Source of the DNA: Eutreptiella sp. 'Long Island Sound 2002' | Lineage: Eukaryota > Euglenozoa > Euglenophyceae > Eutreptiales > Eutreptiaceae | Direction: 5' to 3' | Assembly (NCBI GenBank): GCA_964036045.1 | Contig: OZ038381.1 | Location: 63,736,242-63,800,241 of the forward strand | Length of the DNA stretch: 64,000 nt | In this document: piece by piece, positions 32,254 to 41,649 of the stretch | How positions within the stretch are numbered: the first letter of the stretch is position 1 | How the letters are laid out: each line of letters starts with the position of its first letter | The notes under the pieces: generated by a model | Database searches by the model: none | Told to the model about the DNA's origin: nothing | The model's input: only the letters and a program-made list of their open reading frames with translations | Translations under genes and position numbers: made by a program

Positions 32254-35200
32254 TCATGACTTCCGAACCGAAAGAGGGATGCCAGGTGAAAATGTAGGCT
32301 TCTCTGCCGGTGCGACCATGCCAAGGACATACCGCTTCACACGATCCGGCAATGGCTTCCAACCACAGTGCTGGGCATGTCCACGGTGAACAGCATGTGG
32401 GGCACACACATCGTGACCCCCCTCACACTCTCTCACCCCATGGAGCAAAGACGCCACATACACCCCCAAGGGTGTGCAGAAGTCATCGCCCAGGAAGCCT
32501 ACCATGTCCACGTGCTTGTAGGCATCCTGCCACACAGGCAGAGACACAGTGCGGTAGCCAGATGACCGGGGGGGCTGGGAATAGGTTTGGGCCTCGCGGA
32601 AGGGCTTGATCAGCAGAAACTGCACCGGCCTTTGCTCGTGGTCCGCCAAATCCTGTGTGTGGCACACTCTCTCCAACCCCTCAATGGCATGCCACCCTGC
32701 CCAACCTGTGTCCTCATCCCTGAGGAGGATGTAGGGCAATGCCCACTCCGTGAAATCGGGGACGGTCACCCCGAGGTGCTTTGGTTCTACGTCCCCCGCT
32801 TCCAGGCGCACCCGCATCTCCAGTGTCCCAACCCTCTTGTTGGCCATGATCCGCTCCCAGTCCAACAATTGGTCACTCTGGGGGGGGGGAGATTCCCCAG
32901 GGGTCAAAGGCTTTGGCATGCTTCCTCCACGGTTTCCAAAGCCACTGCCCCACCACCCCCAACCACCCCCCCTTGAACTTGTAGATGACGCCCACCTCTT
33001 TTTTGGCAAGGGTGGGCTGTTGGTACATAACCCGCGGGAGGTGCACCTTCTGTACGTCGGCTGGGGAAGGGAAATTCTGCAGTTCGGCAGCCATCACCCT
33101 CAGCCCACTCAACCAACCCGCAGTGAGGGGGGACTCCTCCCAACCGAGAATAGCCCCGAAAAGATGCAGCTCGGATCGGGCCCTGCTGGTTAGTGTGTTT
33201 GCCCGCACCACGTCCTTCATGATCCCCGGCTCCGAGGACACCAGGGAGGCAAGGACAACCGGAGCCTGCAGACCCTGGTACCGGTCCAGGGTGGCGATCA
33301 TCTGCACACACTCATATGCCTGGTCCCCATGCATCTGGCGCCCTGCCTCCCGCACACAGTGCTGCAGCCATAGCATCTGCGCATACTGTGTGGTGACGAT
33401 TGCCACTGACTTGGGGGGGTACACATTTGCATTGTGTGCATGCTCCAAAAAGTGCAACACGAGCAAGGCCTCGTCCCTGCTCGTGTTCCCCTGATTGCGC
33501 ATGGCCTCGTCCATGACAAGGCTCTCCCATGCTCTGCCAACCTCCCTTCTCAGCAACCGCACCCGGGCGTCCGACATCCCATACCGTGTCAGCTCCGATC
33601 TCCACTCAGGATCGTCTGTGCTGACTATGCGGATGCGTTGCCCTCCCAACACCGGGGGGGGTAATGCTGGGGCCGAGGCGGGGTACCAGCCCAAGGACCC
33701 CCCCGTGAACAGCCCACGCACCACCGTTGCCAAAGGCACGTCCATGCGGAACTGCTGGGTTAGGACACACGCAGTACACCTTGTACGGTACAGGACAAAC
33801 TGCAACACACTACTTGTGGCGAAGCGCTGCGAGTCACCATATTGCATCCTTGGTCCCTGGTCAAGGTGCACATTGAGGTTAGCAAAATGCTCGGACTGCG
33901 GCCATGCAATATGTTTATCCGTCACCTTGGCCCCTTTCCCCTTTTTATCCCCTTCCGCTGCAGCTGCTTTCGCTGCGGCTGCAGCTGCAAGAAGAGTGAT
34001 GGCACTGTATGGGCGCAGTTGACCGGCATCCCCACAAAACATGCACTGTGCCCCAAAAGCTGCCAAGTCCAGACCCACGGGGATGCTATGCCTCGAGGAC
34101 TCATCCACAAAGCTGAATGCGAACCGAGTTTGTGGGTCACCCGCAAGCAACAACTTCCGCCGTGTGGCGACCATACCGGCTGTTGCAAAGAGAACCCGGC
34201 AGCTGTTGAGGGCACACTGCAATGTGCCATTGCAGTCCGGATGATCGGCCAACGTCTCTAGGATTGTTGCTTGGTTGTACGGCTCCAAACCTAGGGGGTC
34301 CGGCCCCTTGCAGCTCGGAACCACATCCAGGGCACGGGGTGGTCCTTCAAGACCGCCTTTGAGAAGACAAGATCCTGGTGTGCCGATGGGATCACCCGCA
34401 GCATCAGGTTGTCGACCTGTGCGTTTGTTGGGGCCGTGACCAAGATGCATGCCCGAGGGGGGTTGTCGGTTGCCCCCCCCCCCCCCCCTTTCCTGCCAGT
34501 GTGTATCGAATCTGGCGCCTTGGGATTCGGGATGCATGGGTCGAAGTGCCCCTGCTGCCACATCACTGCCTTGATGCAGGCCACCATGGTCTCCGACTTC
34601 CCCGTGCCGGCCCCCCCAGTCATGGAGGAGACAACAGCACCCTCATCCAGACATTGCCGGACAGCCAAGGCTTGGGAGGGGTTCAGGTTATGATGCTCCA
34701 CAAGGTGACGCAGGATCTGCTGGTCCTCGGCAGGGAGGCTGTTAGACAGCCGTGGTTCTTGCCGGGTGGCATTGAGCAACGCGTTCCAGGCCTCCCCCGT
34801 CCGTATCTCCTCACGCAACGACCGGAACGCTGCCTCGTCAGGCAGGACACAGCAGCACCACATGCAGATGTGCAAGATGGGCGGTTTGTTCGCACAAACA
34901 ATGGTCACCATGTCACCAGAGGTGCCATCACCTTGCACCTTGCCAATCCAGTCCGGGTTTGGTGCCACGTCAAGGGTGGCGACATCTGACGGCTTCATGT
35001 CCCATCCATGGATGAGATCCCCATCGGTCAGCTCGTAGTTGCCCCAAACTTCGAGCTCAGCGGCCCATTCTATTACCTTGACCATGCTGCCATGCTTGTC
35101 CTCCTTCAGCGTCTCAACCCTCTCAAACCACAGCTGCCTCTGGGCACCTTGGTCCCATGCCCACCTCCGGGCAGCGGCAATCTCATGCACGGTGTGCATC

Positions 35201-35730
35201 AAGGATGCCTTGTGGAGATAGGCATTGCGATCAGCCCAACGGGTGGTGAATCCCTCGGTTGGGTTCGTGTCGATGTCATAGTCCACGTGGGCATGGGTTT
35301 CCGCAAAGGTCCGGGCCTTGTCTTTGGCTTGCGGCGGGCCTTGGCCTGTGCCTTGTGGTGGGGCCTGACCTTTGTCTTGCGGCGGGCCTTGGCCTGTGCC
35401 TTGTGGGGGGGGCTGACCTTTGCCTCGTGGGGGGCCATGGCCTTTGCCTTGTGGATGGGCTTGGCCTTTGCCTGTGCCTTGCTGGGGGCCTTTGCCTTGC
35501 GCAGGGCCATGCCCTTTGCCTTGCTGTGTGCCTTTGCCTTGTGCAGGGCCATGCCCTTTGCCTTGCTGAGGGCCATGGCCTTTGCCTTGCTGAGGGCCTT
35601 TGCCTTGGGCAAGGCCATACCCTTTGCCATGCTGTGGGCCTTTGCCTTGCTGTGGGCCTTTGCCTTTGCCGTGCTCAGGGCCTTTGCCTTGCCAATGGCC
35701 ATGGGGCTGTGTTTGCCCTCCGTTTGGCAT
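32254..35730 (-). CDS. UPF1-like SF1 helicase, frame split in three
   Basis: It starts at a true ATG at 35730. Residues about 20-130 are low-complexity repeats of QGKG/PQQGKG. In this first frame (to 34291) LNPSQALAVRQCL is the Q-type motif, GGAGTGKS (372-379) is Walker A, and ILVTAPTNAQVDNL is motif Ia. The frame changes near 34330 into 34561-32873, which has FVDESSRHSIP (Walker B, DESS), FCGDAGQLRP (motif III), LTQQFRM (motif IV), VAIVTTQYAQMLWL (motif V) and DRYQGLQAPVVLASLVSS then ANTLTSRARSELHLFG (motif VI). A second change at the G run 32880-32889 leads to 33009-32254, a C-terminal extension ending in TGA. All helicase motifs are present in order, so the enzyme was functional; the two breaks may be sequence errors, introns or decay. 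It likely unwinds nucleic acid during element replication or transposition (inference). Confidence 0.8.
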
Positions 35731-35742
35731 GTTGTCTGGGTC

Positions 35743-36155
35743 GGGGCGCTGTGGCCGGGGACCGAGAGCGAACTCCTGCGGCTCACAGGCCTGCAGTAGG
35801 TGATTTGGGGGTTGAAAGACGACCCTGGTCGGGGCGTTGTGGCCGGGGACCGAGGGCGAACTCCTGCGGCTCGGCGGCCCGCAGTGGGTGGGTACGGACG
35901 GGAACGAAGACCCTGGTCGGGGCGCTGTGGCCGGGGACCGAGGGCGAACTCCTGCGGCTCAGCGGCCCGCAGTGGGTGGATACGGAGGGGAACGACGACC
36001 CTGGTCGGGGCGGTGTGGCCGGGGACCGAGGGCGAACTCCTGCGGCTCAGCGGCCCGCAGTGGGTGGGTACGGAGGGGAACGACGACCCTGGTCGGGGCG
36101 CTGTGGCCGGGGACCGAGGGCGAACTCTTGCGGCTCAGCGGCCCGCAGTGGGTGA
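35743..36155 (-). promoter_or_regulatory. 88-bp tandem repeats upstream of the helicase
   Basis: There are five copies spaced exactly 88 bp (GGGGCG at 35743, 35831, 35919, 36007 and 36095). Shared words include GACCGAGGGCGAACTCCTGC and CGACGACCCTGGTC. The left-most copy ends about 13 bp above the helicase ATG. They match the repeats at 16120-16665 in unit length and sequence. Confidence 0.75.
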
Positions 36156-36175
36156 GAGATGAACGCGTGGGTGTT

Positions 36176-36260
36176 GGGGCAGGCCCAACTCAGATGTCTA
36201 GGTCAGAGACGCAACGGTCTAGACCCAAGACGCACTTCCTCGCCTCAAGGGAGAGGTTGG
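36176..36260 (-). promoter_or_regulatory. Shared upstream module, copy 2
   Basis: GGGGCAGGCCCAACTC, then TCTAGGTCAGAGACGCAACG, GTCTAGACCCAAGAC and TTCCTCGCCTCAAGGG. It is nearly the same as 37261-37340 and lies just upstream of the 88-bp repeats of the helicase gene. It is followed (36260-36310) by GAGTGCCCTATGTGTA, which is also shared with copy 3. Confidence 0.7.
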
Positions 36261-36275
36261 AAATAAAAGAGTGCC

Positions 36276-37232
36276 CTATGTGTAAGAGACGCCCGGTGCA
36301 CACTTGCCGAAGAGCTGGAAATTGGAACGTTTCGCCGAAGTCTGTGGACGTTGCGGGGGGGCCTGCGCAGGCAGCAATGACCCAAACTGCGTCCTCTCCG
36401 GCGGGGGGGCGGACTGAGACGCACGGCGCTGGAGCAATGAACCGTACTGCGGGGTGGGGCACGGCCGCTTCGGGGCGGGAGCCAATGGGAGGAGGGAGGA
36501 GCGGCGGTGCCTGCTATACTGGGTCAGTGTCACCTGATCACTTGCTGGAGGGGGCAGTGGCCGACGAGGCAGAGGTTGTGGGGCTGGCTTGGGGATACGG
36601 GGGGGTTTTGGGGTAGCACACAGGATTTCAAGCACCACTGCTGCATGCTCCCCGTCCCTGGAAAGGAAATGCGAACGACTAATTCGCATGCCCTCCTGCC
36701 ACACCCGCAAGGGGTTTTTCTTGGGCTGCTGAACCGCAAACCGGTACATCGCACGGCGGTTCAGCACCCCGTCCACGAAATACTGAACCCCACCCCCGTG
36801 ATTCTCCCGGATGAGCTGCAATGTTTTGGCACTGTGGGGCCCGTGAACAGTGGGTTTGGGGGGGGTGGGGGGGTCCTTGGGTACGTACTTGGGGGGTTGT
36901 GGGGGGGATGGCGGTGGAACGGCAGTGCACATCAGGGCCTCCTCCACGGCTTCCAGGGCTACCAGGTATGGGGTTGAGGTAACGTGGGGTCTCGGTGGAG
37001 GACTTACTGGCGTTGGAGAGGTTGCTGGTGAAGGGGGAGAGGGGGGCGGTGTTGGCAATGGAGGCTGGGGCGAGGCCAGTTCGCTGAGACACTTCTCAGC
37101 GTCAGAGTCCCACGGTGGCGAGGGGGGTTGGTCTCCAAACCGCAATAGCTCCGGCAGATCCCCCCAACCACATTCCGGGAACGAAGGGCTGGAGGGGACG
37201 GAAGAGGCCACGCTAAGGGGGCTAGACGACAT
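36276..37232 (-). CDS. Intact proline-rich protein of the transposon
   Basis: The ORF has 318 codons from a true ATG at 37232 to a TAG at 36276, with no break. Residues 1-80 are Ser/Pro/acidic and 50-130 very Pro-rich (PPLPTPPPSPPSP). A central segment of about 75 residues looks folded: LQLIRENHGGGVQYFVDGVL, NRRAMYRFAVQQPKKNPLRV and EHAAVVLEILCA. The rest is Pro/Arg-rich with a twice-repeated QYGSLL/QFGSLL unit (PTPQYGSLLQRRASQSAP and RTQFGSLLPAQAP). I do not recognise the fold. The shared upstream module lies 29-110 bp before the ATG, so it is probably co-expressed with the helicase and the transposase locus. A role as a DNA-binding or scaffold partner is possible but only inferred. Confidence 0.7.
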   Translation of the reverse strand: MSSSPLSVASSVPSSPSFPECGWGDLPELLRFGDQPPSPPWDSDAEKCLSELASPQPPLPTPPPSPPSPATSPTPVSPPPRPHVTSTPYLVALEAVEEALMCTAVPPPSPPQPPKYVPKDPPTPPKPTVHGPHSAKTLQLIRENHGGGVQYFVDGVLNRRAMYRFAVQQPKKNPLRVWQEGMRISRSHFLSRDGEHAAVVLEILCATPKPPRIPKPAPQPLPRRPLPPPASDQVTLTQYSRHRRSSLLPLAPAPKRPCPTPQYGSLLQRRASQSAPPPERTQFGSLLPAQAPPQRPQTSAKRSNFQLFGKCAPGVSYT

Positions 37233-37260
37233 GGCAAACTGCGGCGCGCAGCGGGTGGTG

Positions 37261-37340
37261 GGGCAGGCCCAACTCCAATGTCTGGGTCAGAGACGCAGTG
37301 GTCTAGACCCAAGACAGACTTCCTCGCCTCAAGGGGGAGG
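37261..37340 (-). promoter_or_regulatory. Shared upstream module, copy 3
   Basis: GGGCAGGCCCAACTCCAATG, TCTGGGTCAGAGACGCAGTG, GTCTAGACCCAAGACAGACT and TCCTCGCCTCAAGGG. The same words in the same order occur at 36176-36260 and, more diverged, at 16692-16745. It is only about 30 bp from the ATG at 37232; here the 88-bp repeats are absent except for a short stub. Confidence 0.7.
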
Positions 37341-37344
37341 TAGG

Positions 37345-38740
37345 TAACAAAAGAGTGCCCTATGTGTAGAAGAGGCCCCGTGCACACGCGTCTCCAATGC
37401 AATACACGCATTTCCCATCAAATAAAATAAAAACAAAGCAAAACACCAAGCATCAGCAAAGCAGACCATCAAATAAAAAAAAAACCAACCAAAACACAAA
37501 CATCAGCAAAGCAGACCCCCCGTCTCAGTATTAGCAAAGTAACCGAAATGCGTTCTGCATAATGAGCACATTCTGATCGGATGCAGAAACAAACATGTCA
37601 AAACCCCTTCTCAGCTGTTGGCAGCATCATCACTGAAGGGGTATATGGTCGTAGGCGCCAAGGCCTAGACCACACACAACCTGAACACCTCCAGGGTGTT
37701 CTACATAATCACATTGGAACAACAGCAAAATGTATGTGTCAGTGTGCTAGCCTGAGGTCCTGGAGCAAGCTGCAGAAATGGTGTCCTAATTATACCCAAG
37801 TCTGCACCCTTGCTGAACCCGGCGGATGTCTTACCGGTGCCACGGGGTACGCCCCGGGTCTCTCCGCCCCTAGGTGCCCAATTTCTGTGCTGGCACCAAA
37901 AATGCTTGGGGGAATACCCAGCGATAACGCCAAGGTATTGGTTTTCCCTACCTGCCTGCCTACTACAGGGGAGGGGTGGCCAAAAGCTATGAGGCATGAA
38001 AACGCCTGTTTGCTGTGTGGCCAAAACCTAGGCTACCACTGCCACTGCCCACCGAAAACCCTGTTAAAATTCCAGGAAACTGGCAGGACAGTGACACACA
38101 CACTGTAGGTCCTACACTACTGTGGACCCAGCCTTCGAAGGATGACGTCATCCAGGCCTTCCACTCCTACACGCACACGCTACTTGGTGCTGCTGTCAAC
38201 GAGGTCGTAGGCCCTACTGGCCTTCCTGTGAGAGAAGCAAGCAACACACAGCGCTGCTAAGCTGCTGTGGCCTGACAGGGACGCCATTACGCGTACCCCT
38301 GCCAGGGCTTGGAGGGAAGGAGTGCACTGCGGCGCAGCGTGAGTACGTGTCGTTCATGGCGGAGTCGTTCAGCGTCTTCTTCGGTGGTTCCCCATTTCTT
38401 TGGTGTGATCCGCGCCCTTTTGGCCGGGCAAAAATTTGTGCTGTCGAAGACAGCAAGGTGCACCAATCACCCTGACCTACACCACCTGAGAGGTTCACAT
38501 GCAGGCACTGTTTTGGGCTGAGGAACCTAACCACCCTCGCCGTATTATACGGGTCCTCGAGTGGAAAATAATACGCTGTCCCAAAACAGGTCCTTCCAAG
38601 AAAGCAAGCCTAAGGAACTCCGCCCGTTCTCTTATAGAACGTAGGGCGGAGCCCCTGGGTAACCTAAACAAGGGTTTACCGAGCGCACCACGCGTGGCCT
38701 ACCCTTTAATGCGTCATGTGAATGCACAGGATACATAGCC
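37345..38740. other. No supported gene
   Basis: A-rich sequence with a duplicated CATCAGCAAAGCAGACC word lies at 37440-37520. The rest has mixed composition, with short open frames but no recognisable protein. It could hold the 5' region of the proline-rich gene or non-coding subterminal DNA of the transposon. Confidence 0.4.
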
Positions 38741-38743
38741 GCA

Positions 38744-38868
38744 ATGACTCTACCAGGGGGTGGCCCCTCCTGGGCTTACTCACCTTACCTACCACAATGT
38801 CAATCTCAAACATGATGACTCTACCAGGGGGTGGCCCCTCCTGGGCTTACTCACCTTACCTACCACTG
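38744..38868. repeat. 70-bp tandem duplication
   Basis: ATGACTCTACCAGGGGGTGG and the following CCCCTCCTGGGCTTACTCAC occur at 38745 and again at 38815, spaced 70 bp. Confidence 0.85.
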
Positions 38869-38879
38869 CAAGCGAAAGG

Positions 38880-39250
38880 AGAGCAAACACAATGACATGC
38901 ACACATGCGGGCATATTTTCCCCAACCCACCATTTTCCTAAAGTGAAGTTCCCGTGTCTCTGTGGGGCTGGGGGGGGGGGGGGGGTACTGCCCTTTTATC
39001 CCCATTTTCCTGAAGTGAAGTTCCTATGTGTCTGGTGGGGGGGGGGGGCACTTTTATGATTCGAAACGGGGGGGGGGTACTATGCTTTCCCCCATGTTGA
39101 ACGTTTTCCGAGGTTCCATATTTTCCCATTTTCCACTTGTCCACTAGTCTGATATTGGGGGGGGGGGTCTATCGTGGGGGGCTTGGGTGCTGGGGGTTGG
39201 GGGGGATGGTCCATAAAAGTCTGAAGTCTGAAGTCTGATAGCCCATTGGG
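38880..39250 (-). repeat. Subterminal repeat region, right (inverted)
   Basis: Read on the minus strand, it carries the same units as 7734-8260: C runs, GACACATAGGAACTTCAC, TTCAGGAAAATGGGGATAAA, and GGAAAATGGTGGGTTGGGGA on the inner side. A triple AAGTCTG (39219-39239) lies at the outer side, but in the same orientation as at the left end. Confidence 0.65.
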
Positions 39251-39254
39251 TTAC

Positions 39255-39268
39255 TATACCCATAGCTG
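39255..39268 (-). repeat. Terminal inverted repeat, right
   Basis: TATACCCATAGCTG, reverse complement CAGCTATGGGTATA. It matches the left end at 13 of 14 bases. Confidence 0.8.
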
Positions 39269-39276
39269 GTGCAGCG
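39269..39276. repeat. Target-site duplication of the giant transposon (right)
   Basis: GTGCAGCG, an exact copy of 7712-7719. Confidence 0.85.
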
Positions 39277-39750
39277 AGTGAAAGGTTGTTATGTTTTGCA
39301 TGTGTGTGCATTTGCATGTGGGAAGGTGTTCAATTGTGAGAGTTCAAACGTCAAAAAAGAGTTCAAAACACTTTTTTGAAGCAGATCTGCTGGTTTTTGA
39401 ACGACCTTTGCAAAGATTGAAAAGTGCGAAAAACATACCCCCCCCGCCCAAAAACACACAGGCATCCATTAACAATCACAACAAACTGCCAAGGAAAAAG
39501 GTCGCATAATTGGTCAAATACACTATGACCATTTTGAAAATAGCGTTGAAACGCCAAAAAAAACTGATTCCCTTGAAGGACCATATGTTTCAGATAGGTT
39601 CCCGGGGGGGACTACGCGATGACGTTGTGGTGGCCTTTGGTATGGTTCCCCTCCAAAGGCAAAGAGGGAATTCCTCCATGGCTAGGCAAACACTAGTAAC
39701 GGTCCCTTTGGCGGACTGTTGGCATATGGTGTTATGTCCCGCACAATGAA

Positions 39751-39919
39751 GAGTGGGTGAGGTCCCGTACTACAGGTCACAAAGGGTTATTGGCTACCGC
39801 AAGTTTGTGCTGTATGACAAGTTGGGTGTTGATCAACTGAGTGAGGTGAGTCATGACGGTGGCTTGAAGAATGTTCTATACATTCCGCATGGCGATCGCA
39901 ATGTGACGCACATGCAACA
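39751..39919 (+). pseudogene. Coding-like fragment, possibly gene X-related
   Basis: The plus strand reads RVGEVPYYRSQRVIGYRKFV, LYDKLGVDQLSEVSHDGGLK and NVLYIPHGDRNVTHMQQ to a TGA. The VPYY...KFVLYD pattern recalls VPYP...HKWVLFG near the C-terminus of gene X copy 1. The similarity is weak. AT-rich sequence (39350-39560) upstream resembles the introns of gene X. Confidence 0.3.
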
Positions 39920-40398
39920 ATGAGTGGCTGCAATGCTCCATCACATGAAGCGCTTCCAAATGGCCATGTTTATTTTCGCGCTTTTTGGCTTGCTCCTTCA
40001 TTTCATTACTCGTCTGCTTCTCCTTGGCCTTTTGTTGAGCAGTTGGTGGGGCCAGCACAAACATCGACGTCATCGTCACGCACTGTTGCAACAAACATTT
40101 TTCGTGGCAGACTTCAAGCGTGTCACCGGTACATAAGTGTTCCATACCATCATGTACTTCGTTCCGGAACTGCCGCATGTCGCACTCAACCAAGGATCCT
40201 TGCTTTGCATACAGTTCCAAGTCCAGTATGTCCAGCGATGAAATCAATGGTCAATTTGTTTGGGGTACCTGTTGGCATCTTGGCAACAACCTCATCCTCA
40301 AAGTCTTCTATCATTCCATCATCACTGTCGTCATCGTCATCTAGTACCCACATTCCATGATTCAATGAGCGCCACACACGGGGGCTGCCCCCACCCAA
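39876..40398 (-). pseudogene. Acidic/charged ORF remnant
   Basis: Two minus-strand frames follow each other: 40398-40186 with VLDDDDDSDDGMIEDFEDEV, and 40247-39876 with CDMRQFRNEVHDGMEHLCTG and a Lys/Glu-rich helical stretch (AQQKAKEKQTSNEMKEQAKK). They overlap, suggesting one gene with a frameshift. No domain recognised and no clear start. Confidence 0.35.
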
Positions 40399-40779
40399 TG
40401 TGTGACCTCGAGGGGTGTGTGACTGTTTTGGGGGTTGTAGGGGGAGGGGGACCCCTTCGTTGACCCAAACTCAGCACCTTTCCGTTAGGCACCTCCAAGC
40501 GCGCAAACAGACAAAGCTAACAAGACGCACTGTGACCTGTCATGACTCGTGATTGCTTTGCTACACTGCACCGTTTCCAAAGCAGTACTAAATATTGCTT
40601 TGAGTTTGCCCAAAGGCTATCAAACGTCTCTTAGGCTGCCTTGTGTCAGCTCCCCCACCCCTTGTAGAACCCGGTTACCCACACATGGTTGGTGCCGTGC
40701 TCTTAGTAACCGTGCATGCAAAACGGGTTATGCCGGTTTCCACTGGCCCACAAATAGTGTCCCTTCCCCTTGTTACAAA

Positions 40780-40781
<2 letters not shown>

Positions 40782-40812
<31 letters not shown>
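40782..40812. repeat. CA microsatellite
   Basis: Perfect (CA)n of about 15 repeats. Open frames across it that read THTHTH or VCVCVC are artefacts. Confidence 0.9.
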
Positions 40813-40814
<2 letters not shown>

Positions 40815-40819
40815 AAGAA

Positions 40820-41644
40820 GCGAAGGGAGGGGAGGGGCCTCAAGCACCGGAATCATCCTCCCACTCGTCGTGTGCTCTCTTGCCGGTACTCTTGGAGCGA
40901 GCACGCTTCTTTGGCTGGGCTGCTTGCGATCTTGTGCCCCTGCAAGCTGCCGGCCCATTAGACCTGGATTCCGATGGCACATAGTCACTAGTGCCCGACA
41001 GGGCACTGCTGGAGGATGCACTCGTACTAGAGGACGCATTGGTGGTGCGGATGCTGCTACTACTACTGCCACTTCTACTACTACTACCCTAGTTTGGCCC
41101 GGAGAGAAGAGCAGGGAGAACAGTGGGCAGGGCCGGCGGTGCAGCAGGCTCGCGTTCGGTGGCAATGGGCCCGGAAATTGTCAAAGGCTTGCAACACTTT
41201 CGTTTTCTCCTCTTTGCTGCACCCGTCATAGTCATGGGACACACCGGGGTGCGCTTGTGCCATGTGGTGTGGCATGGTGTAGGTGCAATGCCATTTTCGG
41301 CAATCAAGCACCTTGCAGCGAACCGGCAGGTTGGTGCTAGGGTTCATCACTGTCGGGTTGGCCGCGTTGATTAGCTATAGCCGATGGTACGCGAGACTGC
41401 AATTGCTGTCAATTTTCTTGCCATGCACACTTGTGCTGCACTTGCTATCTGCGTTGCCACACCACATGCAAAAAAGGCCTTTATCAGCACCCTCTTGGCC
41501 GGCCCACCGGCGGCCTCGCAAAAAAGGCCCAGCAATAAGCCACCGCATTGAAGCGTGCATGAAAAATCGGTCGCAATCCGGAAAAGGGCAGCACCACGCA
41601 ACAAAGCGTGGATTCAAAGATCTTCCCGGTTTCCTCAATAGCAA
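40820..41644 (-). pseudogene. C2H2 zinc-finger protein remnant with Ser-rich, basic tail
   Basis: The minus strand reads CCPFPDCDRFFMHASMRW (C-x4-C then His), CMWCGNADSKC, then a TAG at 41375-41377, and in the same frame RCKVLDCRKWHCTYTMPHHM followed by AQAHP (C-x4-C...H-x4-H pattern). A frame change near 41200 leads past another TAG (41089-41091) into a Ser-rich run and a basic patch QPKKRARSKSTGKR, then a stop near 40842. The fingers and basic patch suggest a nuclear nucleic-acid binding protein, perhaps from a transposon. With two TAGs and a shift it is broken as written. Confidence 0.5.
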
Positions 41645-41649
41645 TGGTA

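Larger units (their letters stand above)
7720..39268 (-). mobile_element. Giant hAT-like DNA transposon, 31.5 kb
   Basis: The left end is CACCTATGGGTATA (7720-7733). The right end read inward is CAGCTATGGGTATA (39268-39255), 13 of 14 bases identical. Both ends abut an exact 8-bp duplication, GTGCAGCG. Behind the ends are subterminal repeat modules in inverted orientation. Inside, all identified genes read leftward: a proline-rich protein, a UPF1-like helicase, and a long OTU-USP-transposase-SAP locus. The three units share an upstream module and two share an 88-bp repeat, which independently shows they belong together. The transposase domain is of hAT type, matching the 8-bp duplication. A 15-kb satellite sits between the helicase and the giant locus. 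Several frames are interrupted, so this copy may be inactive or may need homopolymer correction. Confidence 0.85.

Noticed and set aside
35740-36160. Plus-strand Gly/Arg-rich repeat protein (GDRGRTPAAQRPAVG)
   Set aside because: The frame is a by-product of the 88-bp repeats, which lie upstream of the minus-strand helicase start.
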